Assembly: GCA_003339415.1 (NCBI GenBank)
Contig: PDHQ01000219.1
Coordinates: 1-59,065, forward strand
Source: Ophiocordyceps camponoti-saundersi (nom. inval.)
Lineage: Eukaryota; Ascomycota; Sordariomycetes; Hypocreales; Ophiocordycipitaceae
Direction: 5' to 3'
DNA length: 59,065 bases
In this document: one piece after another, positions 49,345 through 59,065 of the stretch
How positions within the stretch are numbered: position 1 is the first letter of the stretch
Layout of the letters: each line of letters begins with the position of its first letter
The notes under the pieces: generated by a model
Told to the model about the DNA's origin: nothing
The model's input: the letters and a program-made list of their open reading frames with translations, nothing else
Database searches by the model: none
Translations under genes and position numbers: made by a program

Positions 49345-50900
49345 ATGCTTAAGATTATCCGTAGCGAGCCCCGTAACCTCCCTTATATTACGTATATAGC
49401 TTAATTAGCCGACTATAAGGTCTTATATTAGAAGTAATAAGGTAAGTAATATTATATAGCGCTAGCTATATATAAAGCTAATAAAGCGTATAAGCCCGTA
49501 ATTAGCTAGTTATTATAACTATATTAAGGCTTAGTATAAGTATTAGGAGGTAAGTAATATTAGAGGTTAGGCTAAAGTTAGAGCTTAGAGTGCTAACTAA
49601 GTTATAGATATATTCGGAGGAGTTACGTGCCGCTATAATAGAAGCGGCGCGGTATATTAGCGGAGAAGGATAGCTAAGTAGCTTACTAGTAAATACGGGG
49701 CGGGGCGGGGTAGAGTAAAGTAAAGTTTCGGATATAGCTAATAGTAAGTAATAAGAGAGAATTTAAGTTAACTTATATAATACGTAGAGGTAAAATAAAA
49801 TATTAAAGCTTTAACTTAATATAATAACGATAACGGTATAGGCGAGCGCCCTAGCAGGGTTAGCCGCTTTAGTAGCCGCCCTTAATATTACTCCCGCTGC
49901 GATAATTACTAATACTTCTCCTCGGGAGTCCTATATACTAGTACTAGCTTACCTCGGAATATTAAGTAGGTAGATAATTATCGGTATAGGCGGAGCGGGA
50001 GGCGGAGAGGGGGGCGGAGCGATAACGATAACGGCGGCGGTAATAGATATAGTAGTTAAACTATAAGCGGAGTAGGCGGTAATAGTAAACGCGGAGGAGG
50101 AAGCGGAGGCGGTAGCGGAGGGCGTAGTAATAAAAGCGCTAGCTTAGTTAATAATAATTATAGTAATAATAATAAAGTCCGTAATAAAGGCAGGGGAGGC
50201 GGTGCTTATAATAATAATAATTATTATTACTATTATTATTACCGCTTAAGAAAACTATATTATAAGGTTCTTATAAAAGTTTCGGTTAAAAATATAAGTA
50301 AAGGTACGGGACCTCTAATTTTCTATATATAATATAATATATAATATTAACTAAGTTTAGAGTAACTTTAATTAGGCGGTAGCGGATTATATTAGAGTTA
50401 ACCGGTCTAGATATATTCCGGAGAATATTTTTAAGCTTTAGCATACTCTTAACTTAAATTACTTAAAAGCGAAGTAGGAGCCGGAGCCGAAGGAGAAATC
50501 GGAGGCGGAGGAGGATAGGGCAGCGGCTTAGATATTAATTATTATTATATTAATATTAAGGAGCGGGTTAGATTAGGTAATAATCGGAGGTAATAAGGAG
50601 GGGGCGGATAGAGTTAAGGGGGCGGGCGGAGCGGAGGAGGAGGTAGGCGGAGCGGAGGTAATAGGAGGTAATACGGAGAAGGAGGGCGGGGGAGTAACGG
50701 AGCCGGAGCCTAAGCTAGACCTTATTCGAATACTAAAGCCTACTTTTATAAAGTCCGCGTTAATAGCGTTAAAGCGCGTAGCGGAGAGCGATAGTAATAG
50801 CTTAGAGGATAAGCTTATAGGCGTTAGAGGTATTATTAAGCGTAAAGGATAAGGCGGAGGGCAGGGTAGGAAAAGGAGTAAGAAGGCTAAGCGGGCTAAG
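49345..50900 (+). pseudogene. Antisense Gln-rich ORF within LINE B, RIP-degraded
   Basis: From an ATG at 49345 the + frame runs with stops only at TAA/TAG codons that RIP would make from CAA/CAG. Early blocks are MLKIIRSEPRNLPYITYIA and LADYKVLY, then a strongly Gln-rich stretch. Towards 50,710-50,860, possibly after a frame change, it reads PKLDLIRILKP, then ALKRVAESDSNSLEDKLIGV and a Lys/Arg-rich tail. Direction is opposite to the LINE ORFs. I recognise no family. A nucleic-acid-binding protein is conceivable from the basic tail, but this is only an impression. Confidence 0.45.
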
Positions 50901-53900
50901 CGGGGCTAAGCGGAGCGGGGGGCGGAGGTAAGAGCGGGGTATAAGGTATAGGGTAGATAAATAGTAGCGGTTATATAGTAAAAATACTAAAAACTATCCT
51001 CCGCGCCTAAACTTTACGCTTAAGTATTTTAATATACTTAAGTATTATAAAGTAATAAAGAAAGGTTAAACTAGTAGAGGCGTTATAAGCGGATAAATTA
51101 TAAGGCGAGAGGGCCTATAATAGCTTTATAACTAAGGGCCTTATTAAAGTCCCCGCGGTCTTAGATTAAACTTATAGGAAGTATAAGCAGAAGCGTTTTT
51201 TTATAAGTAATAAGCTTATATTATAAAGCGAGGTAGGCCGCTATCTTATCTTCCCCGCTATTATAAGGGTAATAAGGGGTTAAGATTATAGGAATATTAT
51301 AAATATAAAGAAACTTATTAAGGCCGATTTTACTATTATAAAGCTAAGTTAAGGCGCTATTAAGGAATTTCGGAAAACCTTAATAAATTTATAAGGTATT
51401 ATTAGGTTTTAATTAGGGCGGTTTATTAGTAGGGTATTTAAAAAACTAGCTATATTTTCGGAGCCTTCCTTTCTTAGAGTTCTAGCGGAGCTGCTACTCT
51501 TTATAGAGGCAGGCCTTTAAAGTCTTAAGGGACTAGGAGGAGATATCCGGAGTCCGCGCCTAAGTAGTAGAGGAGGATTAGAGGGATTTAAAGGGGACGT
51601 AAGCAGGGCGGGGCTAACCTTTATATTATCGGCGGAGGTATATAAAGATTCTCTCTAAAGCGGAGTAAATATAAGCTATAAGTCTTTTAGTATAGAGGAG
51701 TTAATAGCCGCGGGCGGCGTAATAAGATAGGTAGATATTAATAAGGGGGACGAAGAACTTAAACTTAATATAATAAGAAGGGGTAGCTCGGTATATCCTA
51801 GAGATAATATAAAGGTATTTAAATTAAGTTATAGCTAGCTATTAGAAAACGGGGCTTTTAGGTTTACCGCTTAGCGGGGTTAGAGCGGAGTAAACTATAG
51901 CGCTAAAAGCGATAGTAGACTTAATAACCTTAGTATAGATTTCCCTTACTCGGAGGAGTAAGAAGCTTTAAGTAAATAATATAAATTTAGTTAGGGCTAG
52001 CTATTAGTAATTAAGCTTTTTTATAAAATAGCAAAGGTAAGGTTTTTATTAAAGCTTATAATAAATTTAAACCCTAAGTATATATACTTTTTATATAAGT
52101 TAAATAGTAATCCTATTAAGGATTAGCGGAGTTATATTAGCGGAGCGGGCTTTCGTAAAGTAAAGGAGCTTACTCTTAAGTAGCTAGAAGGTTATTTTAT
52201 ACTCCGCTACTTAATCTCGGTAAATACTTTAGGCTTATTCGAGCTAATAGCGGACTTAAGCGGAGGTATACCCGGTATTAAAAATATTAATATTATCTAT
52301 AAATCTTATAGCGAGTATGCCGGTCGCCTATTCTAAGCATTTATAAAGAGATAAGATATATAAGATAAATAGTACCGGAGAGAGCGGGGAGCCTTAAGGG
52401 ACTCCGGTAAAAATAGGGAAAAGGTCCGATAGTTTACTATTAACCTTTAGGTAAAAGGTATAGTTAGAGAGGTAAAAGCGGAGGAAGGCTATAATCTATC
52501 TAAGGAAGCTAAGGGAGTTAAGGATTTCTATTAGCTTAAAATATAAGATATAGTTAAAAGCGCTTATTATATCTAATATTAGGAGGGAAGCGAAGCTTTA
52601 GAGGCTCTAAGTAATACGGATAAACTTTATTAGGAGGAGTAGGGCGCTATTAGTAAATTAGTTAAGATAGTTACCTATCTAACCTTATAATAAGACTTCC
52701 GTAAACTCCGCTATATAAGATATCTTTTTCGTAATTATAATCTTAAAAATCTTACTTACGATATTAAGGAGGGAGATAGGATAGTAGCCGCTTAGAGTTT
52801 AATAAACCTCTAAGCTCTTACTTACTTTCCGAAGAACCGTAATATTAAAGGTCCGATACTAAGAGGGGAAATATTTATAGGTAATATATCCTTAGAGGAG
52901 CTTTATTAGGACTATTATAAGGGGTTAACTATAACTTTTTAGGAAGCTAATAGGGATATTATTAGGCTTAGTAGATTTCTACGATATAATACCGAAAAGG
53001 GCGGAGCGGACCTTATTTTCGGTAACTTAGGAGGGAATATCTATTAAGGGGAAGGGGTTAGAGATAGGGAGGTGCGGGGTATTTTCCGGGGGACGGGGAA
53101 AGAATTTATAAGCTAGGAGCTCCGACTTTTTAGAGAAAGACGATTAGAGGGCGGAGTCTATATCTTATTAAAAAGGAGGAGTATACGTAAGCTCCGGAGA
53201 AGCCTAGCTATAAAGTTTTACTTACTAAGCTATAAACTATATAATATTAAAGTTACCGCTTATAAAGGCGAGAAATTATCTCTAATTATCCTTCTTCGCT
53301 TTCCTAATAAATAATTTCTACTATATTATAGCGTTTTAGTACGCTTACTAATAATTAGAGTTTAGCTACGCCCGCTAATACCGCTTAGCACGCTTTACGT
53401 TTAAGATTATAAAAGTAACTTTTAAGGTTTACTATAAGTATAAGTAGGGACTATATCGCTAGGGTAATTTCGGAACTATTAAGCTAGCTATAATATTTAA
53501 TTACTTATATAGCTATATTACTAACTTTTCGATATCCGCTATAAACTCCGCTTAAATAGCGGAAAGTAGGAGTCGGTTTTTTATTTCTACTTATAAGATA
53601 TTAGAGTTAAAGCGTTTCTAGCGTAATATCGGTATAAAATCTAAGGAGGGAGAGGTTATAAAAAACGCGAACTAAGGGATATAATCGGAGCTAAGGAGAT
53701 TAAGGTCTAAGCTAAGGTATATAAGGAAATAGTTAAGCGTGCTCTAAATTAGGTTAATAGTGCTAGTCCTCCGCTTATATACCTCTTAGGTAATCTCGTA
53801 AAGAGGGGTAAGGAGTTCGAGGCGGAGTTAATAGAAGGCGGAGAGAAGCTCCGCGGAGTAAGGGGAGGTATAATCGTAAAGGTCCTAAAAGGGATAATAA

Positions 53901-56004
53901 GCGTTAAAGTTACCGAGGATAATTAGCGGAGCGGAGTCGGAGGCGGAGTATAGGGAGGGAGGAGGAGGTAGTAAGTATAAGAGAGGTCTAATATATATTC
54001 CAAGCGGCGGGGAGTAAACTATAAATACCTAGGGTTCGTTATAAAAAGATACTCTAATAAGGTTAGGCCCTATTATAAGGTCTTAGTTATAAACTTCGTA
54101 TTATTTATATATATAAAGGAAAGCTTTACCTTTGCCCTAAATAAAGCGGTAAGGAGCGTATTTTAAAAGTAGAGGGTAATTATATATATTAAGCTAGAAT
54201 TCTTATATAGCGATAATATCGTAACTTTCCTTACTAAATAAGGCGAGCTAAATAAAGTAGTTAATCTTTTATATATTTTATAATAAGGTTATAATCTTTA
54301 TAAAAATTAGGTGCTAGAAATAGTTATTTATAATTACTCTAATAGCGTAAAGTTTATAAATATAGACTCCGCTTAGAACTATTATAAGGCCGGTTATAAG
54401 TTACGAAGTTTATTACGCGGCCTGCGGCTACCGCGGGTATTACTAAGTTAGGAGCTTTTTAGGGAGACTTAGGTAAATAGCGTGCTACGAAAAGGGCGCC
54501 GAGGCGTATCTCTAGGGAATCCGTAATATGCTCGCTTCCTTAAGGAGATAGTAACGAAGCTTTCGCTATCCTTATAAGGTTACCGCTAAGTAAGGGCCGG
54601 AGGTTAAGTAAATTACGATAATTAGAAAAGGCGAGGTTTATTAGGGAAGCTAAACTTAGCGCGGCTTTACTATTTCCGGGACTCCGGGTAATCCTTTAAC
54701 TATATAGAGTATATACCCTTATATAAAATATAGTAGTAGGGTCTCTCTCCCTTTTATATAGGGCAGTTCTTTTCTCCGCTATTATATAAGGTAGCTACGT
54801 AGTATCTATATTAAGGGGGCTCTTAGTAATATTTAGTAATATATCTAAATTAGAAATATCTATAATATTACTTAAGGCGTGCGGAGTCCTTATAAAGTTT
54901 ATAGTAAATAATCTCCGTATTTATAACTATTTTATTTAAGTAAAGCTTATTTATATTTTCTATACTATTTAAGCTTATAATAAGATAAGTTTATAAGGTA
55001 TCTCTACTAAAAGTGCGTCGGGGTTAGAGTGCCTTCGCTTAGACTATATTAACCTTATTTACCTCCCTAATATTATTAAGTAGCGCGTTGCGGTCGCGGT
55101 TAGCTACCGAGGTCCGGATACTCTTAGCGATAATAGTATAAGTTTAGCGTATACGCTTAGCCTCCGCTCCGAAGGCCTAAGCTACTTACTTATCCCTTAA
55201 AGTAAGGTCCTTATACTCTAGGTTAAATATAATTATAAGGTCTCCGCTAGGAAGTTAGCGTATAGTAACTATTATAAAGTAGCTTATAGCCTTATTAACT
55301 TTCTAAATAACCTCTTAGGAAATAGGCGCTAAAACTCCCTTAACTACCGGGACGTCCTTTACCGATATAAATACCTCCCTCTCCGTTCTCGCCGGAACCG
55401 GGTATATAAGGGGCGCCGCGGGGGGGGCGGAGTTCGGGGCGGAGCTCGCGACTACGCTAGCTTAGGTTAGAACTCCGGGGGCGGAGTCTAACCCTTTACC
55501 TATTACCTTATAAAAGGTAGCTTTAACTAACTTTTAGATAGCGCGGGAGATAGTAATAGGTAAGCTAAATAGGTTCTTGGAGGCTTATTAGCGCTACTAA
55601 AGCTTAGTAAACGCTATATTAAAAATACCCTATATAGGGCGAAAATCTTACGCGGAGATTACCCCGGTAAGTTTTTCGTATATAAACTTTAGGATAGGAT
55701 CTATTAGGGTCCGAAGAGTATCGATAAATAGGTTATCGGAGTTAATAGCTATATTATATTAACCTTTACCCGCACGCGGATATTATCGGGATTAGTTAAG
55801 CCCCTAGGTTCCGCTATCGAGCACTATCGGCACCGACGGCGGACTTAGAGGCGGGCCGCCCCGTAACCCTACGTTTAGGGCTATTCCCTTAGCGGAGTCG
55901 GACTTTAAAAGGCAGAAAGCACTAAATTCTTATAATATTACGGCGTTAAGAACGAACGGGGACCCCGATCGTCTAAAGTCGTAAAAAAGTTGTTTTTTTT
56001 TATA

Positions 56005-57250
56005 TAGTTAGTTACTTTAAAAGGGAAAGTATAATAGCTTTTATAACTTAAAACTTTTTCTAGCTACTTTAATAGTAATATATTCGTTAATTTTTTAAAA
56101 ACTATAATACTTATAGTAAAACTAAAACTTAAAAATAATATTAAGCTACTCTTTTTAAGTTGTTACTTACTTTAGATTAATTTTACTAATATATATAAAT
56201 AGACTTTATAATAGACTTCTTACTTATAAAACGCGGAAATAAGCACTTATAAGTAATTAAAGACTAATTATATAAAAAGATTCTACTTAAGCTAATACTT
56301 TTAATAAACGCTTTACTTTATATAAAGCGGTTTCTCTAGTATTTTATATAGTTTTACTAATAGCTAAGCACTATTATAAGTAATAAAGGAATAAATTAAA
56401 TAAGCGAGTTTTAGAGCTATTTTTACTAACTTTATAAAATTACTTAAATACTTAATATAGCTTATTACTTATAAACTAATAAGGGATATAAAAAGGTTAA
56501 CTAAGATATATAAGCTTACTTTTAAGTAATAGTTTCTTATAATTAGAATAACTAAAATAAATAGCTTCTTATAGCTTAGCTTACGCTAAATAGTAAAGTT
56601 TACTTAGCTATAATAATAACGCTATTTTTTATAACTTATAAGTTTTAAGCTTTAATAATAATACCGCTAGATTAGAATACTTTATAAGTACTAATAAGGA
56701 ATCTTAAAAGCTAAGCTAAGGAATTTATAAAACGCTTATAATAGGTAATAAACCTCTACTAAGCTACTAATACCTTATCTTTATAAATTTAAAAGTTCTA
56801 AGTAAATAAGAACCGATAAGCGGCGGAACGTTTTAAAATTAGCGATAAGGTTTAGCTTAACTTATATAATTTCCCTAATACTTAACTTAAAAAGAAACTA
56901 AACTAGAAAAATACTAAGTTTATAATAGCGCGGGTTATTAACTTAACCTTTATTAAACTTATAAAATTACTAATAAGAGCTTATAACTACTTTAATATTA
57001 ATTTACTTAAAAAGGTAGCTTTAGACTTATTACTTAAATAAGAAGTTACTAATTTATAACCCTTAGTAATCTTAGTTAATAGAGAAGATAAGTAAAAAGT
57101 TAAGGAGATTATTTCGGCTAGATAGAAGAAAGTAAGTAAAGGTAGAAAATAAGAGGTTTTTATTAAATAGAAAAGTTATTAAAACTTAATATAGGAACCT
57201 TTAGCGGAACTTAAAAATACCGCCGCTTTTAATTACTTTAAAACTTTATA
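56005..57250 (+). pseudogene. Gypsy pol: integrase and chromodomain, RIP-degraded
   Basis: Immediately after the duplication the frame reads KREK, continuing the GHFGREKT block broken at 48768. At about 57,090-57,245 it reads KVKEIISARxKKVSKGRKxEVFIKxKSY followed by EPLAELKNTAAF. This matches the chromodomain found at the C terminus of chromovirus integrases (EVEAILDAR...VKWKGY...WEPLENL). In chromoviruses this domain targets integration to heterochromatin. Confidence 0.8.
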
Positions 57251-57349
57251 TAGCTTAGCTATATATAATAATAAGTAAAATATTAAGAAACGTATAGTAA
57301 AGTAGCTAATAATAAATTTATATTAAAAAGCGCACTCTTAAGCGCGGAA

Positions 57350-58170
57350 AACCCCCTTTATAATATTTAATAATATTATTTCTTTATAAATAATAACTCC
57401 TTAGCTAAGTAATAGCGGCGGTATAATAATACCGGGGTTATTAGCTTAGTAGCGGCGGCGACGAGTACGGCGGTAGCGGCGGCGGCGGCGTTACGCTTAA
57501 GAGTAATAACCCTTTCCTTTAACGTTAAAATATTAGCTACCCTCTTAAGGCTTAAAAGTCCCTAGGGAGAAGTAATATTAAGGATAGCGTTTATATACTC
57601 CTTAGATAATAAAATAGTTTTCCGCTATTTATTTTATAAGATAAAGAATATTAATAATTTAATAAGGGGAGTATTATTATATATTAGCTTAAAGCTAACT
57701 AGCGTTATTAAAATATAAGCTATTATAATCGCTATATAAAAAATTTTATTAGCTTTTAATAACTTAGCTAAAACTTTAAAATTAGCTATAGCGTATTACG
57801 CTATATAAGCTAAAACTAAGAGCTAGGGGGCTAGCGTATAAGTATAATATAAAAGTATATATTTTATATAAGATATATAAAGTTTTAATTTCCCCGCACG
57901 CTTTAGTATAATAGCTTAATTATAATACCGCTTTACTTATTATATATAGTAAAAATATAAATATTTATATAAAGCTTCGATAACTTATTTATAATTATTA
58001 TTATCGTTATTATTATTATTATTATTATTATTATTTTCGCTTTTATCTTTATTTTTATCTTTATTATTATTATTAACGGGGTTAGCGGCGGGGGCGGGAG
58101 GAGGAGAAGGAGAAAGAGTAAGAGCGGGAGCGGGAGCGGGGGCCTTAGCCCGAGATTTCTCCCGCGAAAT
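57350..58170 (-). pseudogene. Possible antisense ORF downstream of the gypsy chromodomain
   Basis: Minus-strand reading from about 57,690 to 57,350 is continuous and protein-like. It includes TILLSKEYINAILNITSP, GLLSLKRVANILTLKERVI and an Ala-rich stretch encoded by the gccgcc run at 57,465-57,495. A less certain reading continues upstream to about 58,170. It is not a known gypsy domain. The motif LLSKEYI...LKRVANILTLKERVI might belong to a transposase C terminus or an extra retroelement protein. Confidence 0.35.
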
Positions 58171-58480
58171 AGCTTATAAAAATAAATATTAGTAGCTTCC
58201 CTTTATAAAAAATAAGTCGCCTTTTTAAATATAAGATCGATAAGTCTTATATAATAAGCTACTAAGTAAGTTAAGGAAAAAACTTACTTTAATAAGAGAA
58301 GAAGAAGACTAATAAAAGGCTTTAAGCTAAAAGCTTCTCTATATAATAGCTTAAGAAAAACCTTATATAAATAATATATCCTTTATAATAAATAAATTAC
58401 CTTCTTAAATATAAAACTAATAAGTCTTATATAATAAGCTATAAAGTATATTAAGGGAAAAACTTATTTTAAGGGGAGAA
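58170..58480. repeat. Tandem duplication with 180-bp period
   Basis: Landmarks such as taagtcttatataataagct occur at 58241 and 58421, with further matches on both sides (ctttataa.aa.aata.. and ttaag..aaaaactta). It may belong to the 3' LTR or untranslated region of the gypsy element. Confidence 0.75.
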
Positions 58481-58934
58481 AGGGGAGTAGTAGAAGAAGA
58501 AGAAAAAGAAATAGCTAGAGGAGGCTAGCGCTTATACTCTTAAGTAAACTAATTTACGAAAATTAGAAAATTTTCCTTATACTTAAGGCCTCTATTATCG
58601 CTAGCGATATTATCTTCGCTAATATCTTTATCGCTATTTTTATTACCTTTATTATTATTACTTTTATTATTATTTTTATTATTATTATTATTATCTTTAA
58701 CTTTAATAATATTATTAATAATAATAATAGCGGTAATATTTTTAGTAACGGTAATAATAGTAGCGGCGGTAGCGGTAAGGGTTTAAAGCTCTTAGTTACG
58801 CTATTCCTAAGCTTTATAAAAGTAATAAGCTAGTTACGAAGCGGCCTTAAGGGTAACGCGCGGAGGCGAGGGTATCTTTATAAGCGAGAAAAATATTAAA
58901 ACCTTTATTCCCGTAAAATAGGTAGCGGATTTCT
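58481..58934. other. RIP-degraded sequence with short AAT/ATT runs, no gene
   Basis: Several interrupted trinucleotide runs (tta/att) between 58,600 and 58,730 precede the pure array at the end. Nothing else is recognised. Confidence 0.5.

Positions 58935-59065
<131 letters not shown>

Larger units (their letters stand above)
48769..56004 (-). mobile_element. Full-length Tad-like LINE B, minus strand
   Basis: 7236 bp, 3' end on the left with an AAT-type tail, 5' end at 56004. It is flanked by a 15-bp duplication inside gypsy pol. It is the inverted counterpart of LINE A and is less mutated: many CpG-rich and some TG/CA-containing stretches survive, especially at 48,940-49,350. ORF1 lies near 55.3-54.6 kb and ORF2 follows down to about 51.0 kb, both on minus. 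The 3' 2.2 kb carry a + strand frame. Confidence 0.87.
46660..57250 (+). mobile_element. Ty3/gypsy chromovirus-type element, RIP-degraded, interrupted by LINE B
   Basis: On + the pol reading runs from about 46,860 to 48,768. It resumes directly after the LINE at 56,005 and ends at about 57,250 with a chromodomain. RT, RNase H, integrase and chromodomain occur in gypsy order. LTRs could not be delimited, so the true element extends beyond these limits on both sides. Confidence 0.8.

Overview
This window looks like a compartmentalised genome of a filamentous ascomycete (Pezizomycotina). About 55 kb is transposon sequence wrecked by repeat-induced point mutation (RIP). CpA and its complement TpG are almost absent for kilobases, CpG is kept, and no long open frame survives. 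A non-mutated island at about 24.5-27.8 kb holds two spliced, apparently intact nuclear genes. I cannot name the species. All exon models were assembled by eye from splice signals and family conservation.

Layout from the left. Positions 1-1228: a 9-bp tandem repeat and unassigned AT-rich sequence. Positions 1229-13596: a Ty1/copia element on + (360-bp LTRs, 5-bp target duplication ggtaa/ggtag), split by a 4.9-kb LTR element (3446-8361) that has a Gag-like reading but no polymerase I can see. Positions 13652-20915: a second copia-like element on - (301-bp LTRs, GGGGG duplication). Positions 20921-21566: un-mutated DNA with two related miniature inverted-repeat elements. Positions 21569-24495: a Fot1/pogo-type DNA transposon with about 150-bp inverted ends and TA duplication.

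Gene island, 24498 to about 27830. An EED/ESC-type WD40 gene (PRC2 subunit; H3K27 methylation) on + has ten exons and encodes 485 aa. It converges on a gene on - for the NDUFA5-like (29.9 kDa) subunit of respiratory complex I (three exons, 237 aa). Only 135 bp separate the stop codons. The Fot1-like element ends 254 bp before the EED start, and the mutated repeats resume about 110-130 bp upstream of the NDUFA5 start, so both promoters are compressed by transposons.

Right half. Unassigned, extremely AT-rich DNA is followed by Tad-like LINEs. One full-length copy on + (30277-37522, 16-bp duplication) is inserted in an older 5'-truncated copy on - (about 30100-30276 plus 37539-39640). A second full-length copy on - (48769-56004, 15-bp duplication) interrupts the pol gene of a chromodomain-bearing Ty3/gypsy element. 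The window closes with a 180-bp tandem duplication and a long AAT microsatellite running off the edge.

The most unusual signals are: a core PRC2 gene inside a RIP-saturated block; apparent antisense reading frames in the 3' parts of three unrelated retroelements (LINE, copia, gypsy); a Gag-only LTR element; and RIP borders that fall inside terminal repeats rather than at element ends.
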